A stretch of DNA of 8,818 bases from JADJQU01 sp035490315 (lineage in GTDB: Bacteria > Planctomycetota > UBA1135 > GCA-002686595). Numbering within the stretch: position 1 is the stretch's first letter; each line of letters begins with the position of its first letter. The stretch lies in the NCBI GenBank assembly GCA_035490315.1, contig DATHET010000031.1, forward strand, positions 1 through 8,818. Direction: 5' to 3'. The notes beneath the pieces are model-generated. The model saw only the letters and a program-made list of their open reading frames with translations, did no database searches and was not told the origin of the DNA. A program made the translations under genes and the position numbers. Of the stretch, positions 1 through 6,034 are shown one piece after another.

Positions 1-122
1 GCGAAGTAGCGCGCGAGCCGCTGCAGATCCGGCGCGGTCGCATCGAAGACCTGCGCCAAGGCCTTGGAATCGCCGTTGCGCTGGAACTTCGCGAAGGCTT
101 TGTCGACGGAGTGGGCGAACAT
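1..122 (-). CDS. Probable ECF-type RNA polymerase sigma factor, N-terminal part (cut by window edge)
   Basis: Reading leftwards from ATG at 122-120, the frame is open to the window edge and gives about 40 residues. They include FQRNGDSKALAQVFDATAPD followed by LQRLARYF. This resembles the start of sigma-70 region 2 in ECF sigma factors, where a short helix with R/N-x-G-D leads into L-x-x-V/L-F-D-x-x-A-P-x-L. Such factors direct RNA polymerase to a specific regulon. Region 4, which would settle the call, lies outside the window. The start is uncertain: the frame stays open upstream and another ATG lies at 263-261, and neither has a clear Shine-Dalgarno sequence. I prefer 122 because its product begins close to region 2, as is usual. 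The gene is divergent from the redox gene at 521, with no sign that the two are linked. Confidence 0.68.
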   Translation of the reverse strand, partial: MFAHSVDKAFAKFQRNGDSKALAQVFDATAPDLQRLARYF

Positions 123-507
123 CGCAGGAGTCTTGACGCCACCGGTAGCTGGCGTTGCAACATTCTCGTCATGAATCAGCCAGACGGCGTCGTCACGCGG
201 CCAGGCACGACTCCGACTGCGTCCTGAGGAAGCCCGGACGCTGTCGGCTTCCGCGAAGCGCATACCCGCGCGCTTGCCGAAGCAGGGCGCTCAATTCCCA
301 CTGGCGCGGCTGCGTGCCTGCGCGACGCCGGAGGACTCGGAATCGAGCCGGGCTCCGTCAAGTCGGGCCACGCGCGCCCGAGGCCAGCTTCATCCATCCT
401 TTCTGGCGCTGCTCTTGTGCTCGCGAGGCCTTCCGGTTCTCCTTTGGGGTGTGGGACGGACCCCGCGACTCGGATCTGACGCGCCGGCGGTCTTCGTTCT
501 CGATTCC
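123..507. other. Intergenic region between divergent genes, no supported gene
   Basis: This stretch separates the leftward sigma-factor gene from the rightward TlpA-like gene, so it should hold the promoters of both. I could not recognise convincing -35/-10 boxes. Open frames cross it on both strands, but they look like GC-driven extensions of real genes: the plus-strand frame runs into the 521 gene upstream of its true start. A weak inverted repeat (GGGGT at 446-450, ACCCC at 460-464) lies near the 3' end with no T-tract. If the sigma gene starts at 263, the gene-free part shrinks to 264-507. Confidence 0.5.
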
Positions 508-515
508 AAGGAGAG
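508..515 (+). promoter_or_regulatory. Shine-Dalgarno site of the TlpA-like gene
   Basis: AAGGAGAG lies 5 bases before ATG at 521. It fixes the start of the selenoprotein candidate and rules out the long in-frame upstream extension from 155. Confidence 0.8.
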
Positions 516-520
516 ACTTC

Positions 521-1570
521 ATGTTCAAAATGTTCCTGGGCCTGGGCTTCGCGCTGATGTCGCTGGCGGCGACCGTGACCGTCCAGGACTCCATCGGCAA
601 GCCGCCGCCGGAGTTCAAAGCAACCAAGTGGTACAACACCGCGCCGATCACCCTCGCCGATATCAAAGGTAAGGCCGTACTGCTCCAGGTTTTCCGCACC
701 TGGTGAGGCCCCTGCAACGCCGAGGTTCCCTCGCTCGCCGCTCAATTCGAGAAGGAAGAGTCGAAGGGCCTCGTCATCATCGGCGTGACCGATGAAGCAG
801 TGGATGTGGTCGACAAGTGGGTCGCCAAGCAGAAGAAGACCGGCTACCCGATCGTCATCCTGGATGGAGCTCTGGAGAAGACGCTGGGCGTGCCGCACTT
901 CCCTTACGCGGGAGTGATCGATCCGGACGGAAATCTCTCCTTCGCCGGCGACTCGCCGGAGTCGGCCTTGAAGAAGGCGATGAAGGCAGCGAAGCCCGGC
1001 TCGATGTGGCCGAAGAAACTCGCTTCGTCCGCCATGTTGTTGCGCAACGGCAAGCTCGGCGAGGCATGGAGCGATCTCCAGGCTGTGAAGACGGCGGGAG
1101 GATTGGACGACGTGGAGCTGAGGACGCACGAGCATTTCACGGCCTACGTCACCGAGGCTTCGAACTCGATGGTCAAGCGGGCCGAGGAGCTGTTCAGTCA
1201 GGACATGATCTACGCGGCTCTGCAGAAGTCCGAGGGCATCGCCAACGCGAAGCCTCCGTTGCCGGCGAGCGAAGCGGCGACGAAGCTGATCAGCGACATG
1301 AAGGCCGTGCCGACGTACGAAGCCGAGCTCAAGGGCGGCGCCGCATTCGCCAATGCAGTCGCGCTGGAAGAGGACAAGGCCTACCTCGAGGCGGTCAATG
1401 CCTTCAAGGACGTCAGCAAGAAGGCCGTCGGAACGAAAATCGCGGCCGTCGCGCTGAAGCGGGCCGAGTCGCTGATCAACAAGGGCATGCCGGGTTACTC
1501 GGATGTCTGCGAGAAGTGCCACAAGGCCAAGAAGGCTTGTGAGAAGCACGCGAAGACCGTGAAGCTCTGA
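521..1570 (+). CDS. Candidate selenoprotein: exported TlpA/thioredoxin-like redox protein with in-frame TGA (Sec62) in U-G-P-C
   Basis: With TGA at 704-706 read as selenocysteine, this is a 349-residue thiol/selenol oxidoreductase. Residues 1-21 form a hydrophobic signal sequence or anchor after K3. Residues 22-140 are thioredoxin-like: KGKAVLLQVF, then T60-W61-U62-G63-P64-C65, and HFPYAGVIDPDG with P128 as the probable cis-Pro. Residues 150-320 are helical and TPR-like without a recognised domain. The tail holds C330-E-K-C333-H334 and C340. Family members normally carry CxxC here, so the TGA replaces precisely the attacking Cys. No other stop occurs before 1568-1570, and codon use is the same on both sides. 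A SECIS-like hairpin follows at 721-733. The likely place of action is outside the cytoplasmic membrane. Alternatives are a nonsense mutation or base error (TGC to TGA) in an ordinary CGPC protein. No sel genes lie in the window. The fold call is firm; the Sec call is probable. Confidence 0.8.
704..706 (+). other. In-frame TGA, probable selenocysteine codon
   Basis: TGA stands between TGG (Trp61) and GGC-CCC-TGC (Gly-Pro-Cys). In TlpA and thioredoxin proteins the residue after Trp is the nucleophilic Cys of CGPC. It is the only in-frame stop among 349 coding positions, and it falls on the one residue where Cys/Sec exchange is well known. Standard annotation would end one product here and begin a second at GTG 785. 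Confidence 0.75.
721..733 (+). promoter_or_regulatory. Putative bacterial SECIS hairpin
   Basis: CGAG (721-724) pairs with CTCG (730-733) around the loop GTTCC (725-729). An extra G725-C729 pair would leave a 3-base loop. The loop starts 18 bases after the TGA and begins with G. As I recall the published bacterial SECIS model, it asks for 16-37 bases of spacing and a G among the first two loop bases, so both fit. A lower stem of GGC 707-709 with GCC 737-739 is possible. The stem is short, no folding energy was computed, and such hairpins are common in GC-rich DNA, so on its own this is weak evidence. Confidence 0.45.
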
Positions 1571-1601
1571 CGTTCGAGCCTCGCGGCTTGCGAATCGAAA
1601 C

Positions 1602-1647
1602 CGAGCCCTCGCTGGAGCCTTGCTCCGGCGGGGGCTCGTGCTTTCTC
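1602..1647 (+). terminator. Hairpin terminator after the selenoprotein candidate
   Basis: A 17-base arm (1602-1618, starting CGAGCCC) pairs fully with 1622-1638 (ending GGGCTCG), using two G-U pairs, around the 3-base loop CTT. TGCTTTCT follows, a weak T-rich tail. It begins 31 bases after the stop at 1570 and ends about 100 bases before the next gene, so it probably separates the two transcripts. Confidence 0.8.
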
Positions 1648-1731
1648 GGCAGCGCCGGTCCTCGTGACCTCGGTGGATCCCTCGATTCGCCGATCCGAGC
1701 CGCCGGCTAGGATCGCCTTCAACTCTCAGCT

Positions 1732-1736
1732 GGAGG
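1732..1736 (+). promoter_or_regulatory. Shine-Dalgarno site of the WD40 gene
   Basis: GGAGG lies 7 bases before ATG at 1744 and decides the start. The signal peptide begins directly at that ATG. Confidence 0.8.
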
Positions 1737-1743
1737 ATCTCTC

Positions 1744-3654
1744 ATGTCGCGCAGGCTTTGGCTCTCTGTCGCCCTTGCTCTCTTCGCCTCCGCACCCCGC
1801 GCCCTCGCTCAGGGTCAACCCGCCATCCAATGGATCGGCCCCGGTCATTCGACCGTCCAGGGAGTCGCCCTCTCGCCCGACGGACAGCTTTTCGCTTCGT
1901 CGAGCTTCGAGGACCACACGATCAAGATCTGGCAGACCTCGAACGGCGCGATGCTGCGCACGGTCTCGGGCACCTACGCCGGGATCTGGTCGATCGCCTT
2001 CACGCCCGACAACCAGTACATCGCCGCGGGCGGCGAGACCGCATTCGGCAGCGGCCAGGCCGACGTCCTGCTCTGGCGCGTTTCGGACGGAGCCTTGATC
2101 CGCCAGTTCACGGCGAACTCCTTCGAGGTCCTCTCGATCGCGGTCTCGCCCGACGGCCAGCTGCTCGCGGGCGGGGACCAGAATGCGAACGTCTGGATCT
2201 GGCGCCTCTCCGACGGTCTCTTGCTGCGCACGCTCGTCGGCCATGGCGGCGGCGTGCTCGGCGTCGGGTTCTCGCGCGACAGCCAGACTCTCGCGACGGC
2301 GAGCGCGGATCAAACGGCGAAGATGTGGCGCGTATCCGACGGCGCGCTGCTGCACACCTTGACCGGCCACACCTCGCTCGTCTCGTCGGTGGCCTTCAAT
2401 CCCGCCGGACGCTACCTGATCACGGGCAGCTGGGACAACACGGTGCGCATGTGGAACATCGCCACCGGCAACCTCGTGCACACTTTCACGGGTGCGACGG
2501 ACCTGGTCGCCTCGGTCGCCTGGATGCCGAACGGGCGCAAGCTCGCCGCGACGAGCTGGGACGGCAACGTGCGGATCTGGGGCACGCTCGACGGGGCGCT
2601 GCTGCACACCTTGAGCGAGTCCGCTGTTTCCTATCCGCACGCCGTGAGCTTCGCTCCCGATGGCAAGAGCCTGTGGGCCGGCGGGCTCGACGGGAAGACA
2701 CGCCAGTGGCGCGTGACCGACGGAGCGCTGCTGCGGAAGCTCGGCCATCACCACGCGCCGATCGATTGCGTCGCGGTCTCGTTCCAGAGCGATCTCGCCG
2801 TTTCCGGAGCGCGGGACACCGACATGAAAGTGTGGGACATCGCCACGGGCAACGATCTGCGCACGCTCACGGGCCACACGGACATCGTCAACTCCGCGGT
2901 CTTCTCGCAAGACGGCGCATGGATCGCCTCGGGCGCGGGCTCGCCGCCGCCGGACACGCTCGATCCCTCGGTCCGCAAGTGGCGCGTTTTCGACGGTGCC
3001 CTGCAATGGACCGCGTCGGGACACCTGGGCGGGACGCGTGCGGTGGTCTTCGCCAAGGACGGCTCGGCGATCTATTCGGGCGGCTGGGATTCGAAAATCA
3101 AGTTCTGGCGGGCGAGCGACGGGGCGCTCTTGAACACCCTCAGCGGGCACACGAATCCTGTGATGACGCTTTCGCTCTCGCCCGACGGCCAGACACTCGC
3201 GTCGGGAAGCTTCGACACGACGCTCAAGCTCTGGCGCACTTCCGACGGCGGATTGATCCGCACGCTGACGGGCAGCGGCTTCGGAGTCACCAGCGTCGCT
3301 TTTTCGCCCAATGGGCTGACGGTCGCCGGATGCGCGGACGGCTATGGACAGAACGTCCACATCTGGCGCGTCTCCGACGGAGCGTTGATCCAGACATTCG
3401 CGGGCGACGCGAACGGCTTCACCGAGTCGCTCGCCTGGTCGCCGAGCGGCAACACCTTGATCTCGAGCTCGGGCTACACCCACGAAGTGCGTTTCTGGCG
3501 CGCGCTCGACGGCGCGCTGCAGGCGATGTTCGACAAGGAGACGGGCTGGGGGCCGGCGCCGGTGTTGCCGCTCGCCACTTCGCCCAACGGAGCCTGGTTC
3601 CTGATGGGGCGGGGGGACGCAACGCTCGTGCTCAGCGCCAATCCATTCCCCTAG
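1744..3654 (+). CDS. Exported WD40-repeat protein with 14 blades (probable double beta-propeller)
   Basis: The 636-residue product begins with a clear signal peptide: R3-R4, a hydrophobic core at 5-17, and an A-L-A site with likely cleavage after A22. From about residue 33 to the end I count 14 consecutive repeats of about 42 residues. Their pattern is GH...V.SVAFSPDG..LASGS.D.T.K.W, joined by a strikingly constant linker W-R-V-S-D-G-A-L-L-x-T-L-T-G. Fourteen repeats suit two seven-bladed propellers. The last repeat is degenerate and lacks the Trp; repeats 2, 9 and 12 carry short insertions. WD40 propellers are scaffolds for binding proteins or other ligands, and I see no kinase, protease or other catalytic domain. 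The signal peptide places it outside the cytoplasm, unlike typical eukaryotic WD40 proteins. It stands alone after a terminator. Partner and function are unknown. Confidence 0.92.
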   Translation: MSRRLWLSVALALFASAPRALAQGQPAIQWIGPGHSTVQGVALSPDGQLFASSSFEDHTIKIWQTSNGAMLRTVSGTYAGIWSIAFTPDNQYIAAGGETAFGSGQADVLLWRVSDGALIRQFTANSFEVLSIAVSPDGQLLAGGDQNANVWIWRLSDGLLLRTLVGHGGGVLGVGFSRDSQTLATASADQTAKMWRVSDGALLHTLTGHTSLVSSVAFNPAGRYLITGSWDNTVRMWNIATGNLVHTFTGATDLVASVAWMPNGRKLAATSWDGNVRIWGTLDGALLHTLSESAVSYPHAVSFAPDGKSLWAGGLDGKTRQWRVTDGALLRKLGHHHAPIDCVAVSFQSDLAVSGARDTDMKVWDIATGNDLRTLTGHTDIVNSAVFSQDGAWIASGAGSPPPDTLDPSVRKWRVFDGALQWTASGHLGGTRAVVFAKDGSAIYSGGWDSKIKFWRASDGALLNTLSGHTNPVMTLSLSPDGQTLASGSFDTTLKLWRTSDGGLIRTLTGSGFGVTSVAFSPNGLTVAGCADGYGQNVHIWRVSDGALIQTFAGDANGFTESLAWSPSGNTLISSSGYTHEVRFWRALDGALQAMFDKETGWGPAPVLPLATSPNGAWFLMGRGDATLVLSANPFP

Positions 3655-3729
3655 GGAAAGGACTGTCGGAGTCGAGGCGGGGAACGTGACTCGGCGGTAA
3701 CATCGAGGCTCGCCGGAGTGTGACCACCC

Positions 3730-3735
3730 GAGGAG
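3730..3735 (+). promoter_or_regulatory. Shine-Dalgarno site of the beta-helix-like gene
   Basis: GAGGAG lies 5 bases before ATG 3741. It favours that ATG over an in-frame GTG at 3720, which would place the site inside the coding region and add seven residues before the signal peptide. Confidence 0.7.
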
Positions 3736-3740
3736 TTCCC

Positions 3741-5027
3741 ATGGCCCCCGTGCAAGTTCACTGTGCCTTCCTGCTCGCGATGACCTCATCGCCCGCCATC
3801 GCGGACGTATTAATCGTCGGCGGCGCACAACAGACCCACTCCACGGTTCCGATCGCGATCGCCGCTGCCGTCGACGGCGATGTGATCTTGGTTCGTGATC
3901 CATTCGTCCCCTACTTCATCATCGATGGGAAGGGAGTGAGCGTGATCGCGGATATGCCGACGCCCGTGTCCTTCGGGCAAATCCACGTCCTCAACCTGAG
4001 CGCGAATCAGACCGTGGTGATCTCGGGCTTCAAGTACCAGACCGGTTCCTCATCCCCGATGAGCTTGGAGCTCTCCTCGAATGCAGGCAGCGTGCGCATC
4101 CAGGACTTCGAGGCCCATGCCGACGAACTCAGTTTCGCCGCGGTGGAGGTGAGCGGCTCGGCCGACGTTTCGTTCAGCCGCTCCAAGCTCTTTGGAGCAG
4201 ATGGTCAGTTCACGATCGTCGGTATTTCGCACAGCACGCCTGCCCTCCAATGCTGGAACTCCAGCGTGACACTTTACGACTGCACGCTGAAGGGCGGCCG
4301 TGGTTGCAACGGGGGATACTCCATCTACTCGAGCACTCCATCCGATGCGAGACCTGGAAATGCGGCCGTCCTGGCGACCAACAGCACGCTGTTCTTTTCT
4401 GGATGCAGCTTGGTGGGAGGCGATGGAGGGATCGGATACAGCGGCGGCGCGCCACCACCACAGTGCACCACCCCGTCCCACTTTCCGACCAACGGTGGCG
4501 ACGGCGCCGTCGCGCTCAACTTGAATGACGTGTCATCCCTGTCCCGCACGCGCGCAACTTCGTTGCAGGGCGGAGCAGGCGGACCCGGCGGTTTCGATCC
4601 CTGCAACAACCAGGCTCCGAGCGGGACCGCGGCAGGCGGTTACTCGGGTCCACCCGCCGGGCTGGTTCCGGTTGGCGGTAGCGCGCGCAGCCTGCTCGCC
4701 CCGACGCTCGTGCGCGAATCCGGGCCTGCGAACCTTTCGTTCTTTGGAGAGCCGGGGGACCGCGTGTACCTGCTGACCAGCGCGGGCTGCACCACGAAAT
4801 GGGCGCCCACACTGGGCGCGACCCTGCTCGTCAAGTCGCCGTTCCGCCGCTCGATCCTGGGAATCGTGCCGGTCGGCGGACGTTTGGACGTGGTCTTGCC
4901 GGTGACCGCCCTGCCCCCGGGCGTCAACGAGATGCAGAAGCACCTGCAGTGCGTGATGCTCGACGCGGCGGGGACGAGCCACGGCGGCACTGCCACGACG
5001 CTGACCGTGCTCGATCAGCAGTTCTGA
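3741..5027 (+). CDS. Exported protein with beta-helix (pectin-lyase-like) features, function unknown
   Basis: The 428-residue product starts with a signal peptide; A-I-A precedes D22, so cleavage after residue 21 is likely. The first mature stretch (VDGDVILVRDPFVPYFIIDG) looks like the entry of a right-handed parallel beta-helix, as in secreted pectin-lyase-fold proteins. Alternating hydrophobic strands with Asn/Ser turns follow to about residue 300. Three glycine-rich rungs recur: CTLKGGRGCNGG (181-192), CSLVGGDGGIGYSGG (222-236) and TSLQGGAGGPGG (273-284). Residues from about 325 to 428 look like a small beta-sandwich (SFFGEPGDRVYLLTSAG...). About eight Cys in the mature chain could form disulfides. 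I see no polysaccharide-lyase active site and no membrane anchor. It lies 86 bases after the WD40 gene on the same strand with no strong terminator between, so co-transcription is possible. A surface or secreted role is inference. Confidence 0.8.
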   Translation: MAPVQVHCAFLLAMTSSPAIADVLIVGGAQQTHSTVPIAIAAAVDGDVILVRDPFVPYFIIDGKGVSVIADMPTPVSFGQIHVLNLSANQTVVISGFKYQTGSSSPMSLELSSNAGSVRIQDFEAHADELSFAAVEVSGSADVSFSRSKLFGADGQFTIVGISHSTPALQCWNSSVTLYDCTLKGGRGCNGGYSIYSSTPSDARPGNAAVLATNSTLFFSGCSLVGGDGGIGYSGGAPPPQCTTPSHFPTNGGDGAVALNLNDVSSLSRTRATSLQGGAGGPGGFDPCNNQAPSGTAAGGYSGPPAGLVPVGGSARSLLAPTLVRESGPANLSFFGEPGDRVYLLTSAGCTTKWAPTLGATLLVKSPFRRSILGIVPVGGRLDVVLPVTALPPGVNEMQKHLQCVMLDAAGTSHGGTATTLTVLDQQF

Positions 5028-5042
5028 GCTTGGCGCCCTCAG
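5024..5042. terminator. Weak inverted repeat holding both convergent stop codons
   Basis: CTGAG (5024-5028) pairs with CTCAG (5038-5042) around a 9-base loop containing GGCGCC. The TGA of the plus-strand gene and the TGA of the minus-strand gene lie in opposite arms. Only 11 bases separate the two genes and there is no T-tract, so a terminator role is a guess. Confidence 0.3.
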
Positions 5043-6034
5043 CGGCGCATCGAGACCACGACCGGATTCTCCGAAGCCTGCAGGCGCTCGAAGTCAGCCT
5101 TCGTGTGAATCCCGCGCCAGCCGTCGAGGGCCAGGATCTGTCCGCACACTCCGCCGAGCGTATTGCCGGGACCAGGGAGCACGATCCGATCCGGCGCGTG
5201 CTCGTGCAGCGCGACCAGGACGCTCTTGTGGAACGAGAAGGGCTCGACGATCTGCGCTCCGAGCGTGTACTCCGCGAGAGCGTCGACGTCGCAGCTCCAG
5301 GGCGTGAAGCGATTGCCGCGTCCGTCGATCAACGTGACCCTCGGCGGGCGGAATTCCAGACGAGCGAGGCTCTCGCGCGCGCGACGTTGGACTTCCGCGA
5401 CCAGCGGCGTGTGGTAGGGCCCGTGCTGTACCAGGCGCAACGGGTAGATGATCGAGCCGCGCTTCACGGGCATCAGCGAGCGCAAGAGGTGGGCGATGCC
5501 TTCGTCGCTGCCGGCGAGGGCCAGCGAGCCGCCGAGATCGATCGACGGAAAGGCTTGGCCGTTGGACGTCGCGAGCGCGGAACGCACGCTCTCGACCATC
5601 CCCGGCTGCAGCGTCCAATCGTCGCCGACCAGCGGGAACAGGATCTGGCCGCCGGTCTTCGCGAGCTCCTGCTGCAGGACCGACATCTCCTGGACAAGGC
5701 GGAAGCCGTCGTCGAACGACAGCGCGCCGCCGACGGCGAGGGCCGTGTACCAGCCGAGCGAATTGCCGCCGGCGCAGACGATCTCGTGCTCGGCCTGGGC
5801 GGTCTGTGCATCGAGCATCGACACCAGGTAGATGAGGGCCGAGACGTTCGCCGGCAGGAGGTGCTGCGAGGGGCTGAAGCGCTCGGCGCGATCGAGCTCG
5901 GACAGGCTGACCAGACCGTACTCGGCGCGCAGCTCGTTCGCGCGCTCGACGAAGGGATGGGCCTCCGGCAAGGAACGCAGCGAGCGCTCGGTGTACGAGC
6001 CGCGGCCCGGGCAGAAAAGCGCGGCGCGGCTCAC
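5039..6034 (-). CDS. FabD-like acyltransferase with altered substrate-site residues
   Basis: The 331-residue protein has the acyl-CoA:ACP transacylase fold. F-C-P-G-R-G-S lies at 7-13, the nucleophile elbow G-N-S92-L-G at 90-94, H-G-P-Y-H208 supplies the catalytic His, and P-G-P-G-N-T-L-G is near the C-terminus. Length is near that of E. coli FabD (about 309). Alignment with FabD from memory is ungapped from Ser92 to position 117. It shows three changes: Gln11 to Arg, the His of GHSLG to Asn91, and Arg117, which holds the malonyl carboxylate, to Met. Malonyl transfer is therefore unlikely; a monocarboxylic acyl group would fit better (inference). The start is GTG at 6034, overlapping the E1 stop as GTGA, which implies translational coupling. 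No acyl carrier protein or ketosynthase is in the window. A degenerate, non-malonyl paralogue with another job is also possible. Confidence 0.85.
   Translation of the reverse strand: MSRAALFCPGRGSYTERSLRSLPEAHPFVERANELRAEYGLVSLSELDRAERFSPSQHLLPANVSALIYLVSMLDAQTAQAEHEIVCAGGNSLGWYTALAVGGALSFDDGFRLVQEMSVLQQELAKTGGQILFPLVGDDWTLQPGMVESVRSALATSNGQAFPSIDLGGSLALAGSDEGIAHLLRSLMPVKRGSIIYPLRLVQHGPYHTPLVAEVQRRARESLARLEFRPPRVTLIDGRGNRFTPWSCDVDALAEYTLGAQIVEPFSFHKSVLVALHEHAPDRIVLPGPGNTLGGVCGQILALDGWRGIHTKADFERLQASENPVVVSMRR

Noticed and set aside
446..464. GGGGT...ACCCC inverted repeat upstream of the TlpA-like gene
   Set aside because: Only five pairs with a 9-base loop and no T-tract; this is common by chance at such GC content.
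155..520. N-terminal extension of the TlpA-like frame from 155
   Set aside because: The extension is Arg-rich and low in complexity, while AAGGAGAG and the signal sequence place the start at 521.
176..1549. Long minus-strand open frame opposite the TlpA-like gene
   Set aside because: It has no recognisable domain, is Arg/Leu/Gly-rich as expected for the complement of GC-rich coding DNA, and lies opposite a gene with clear fold signatures and a Shine-Dalgarno site.
785..1570. Separate gene starting at GTG 785
   Set aside because: It begins in the middle of the thioredoxin fold, lacks a Shine-Dalgarno site and is in the same frame as the 521 gene, with only the TGA between. One Sec-containing gene explains both parts.
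3720..3740. GTG 3720 as start of the beta-helix-like protein
   Set aside because: GAGGAG at 3730-3735 is well placed for ATG 3741, and the signal peptide is better without the extra residues.
1726..3903. Minus-strand 725-residue open frame
   Set aside because: It is antisense to the WD40 gene. Its apparent periodicity mirrors the WD40 repeats, and its composition is extreme (Arg/Ala/Val-rich).
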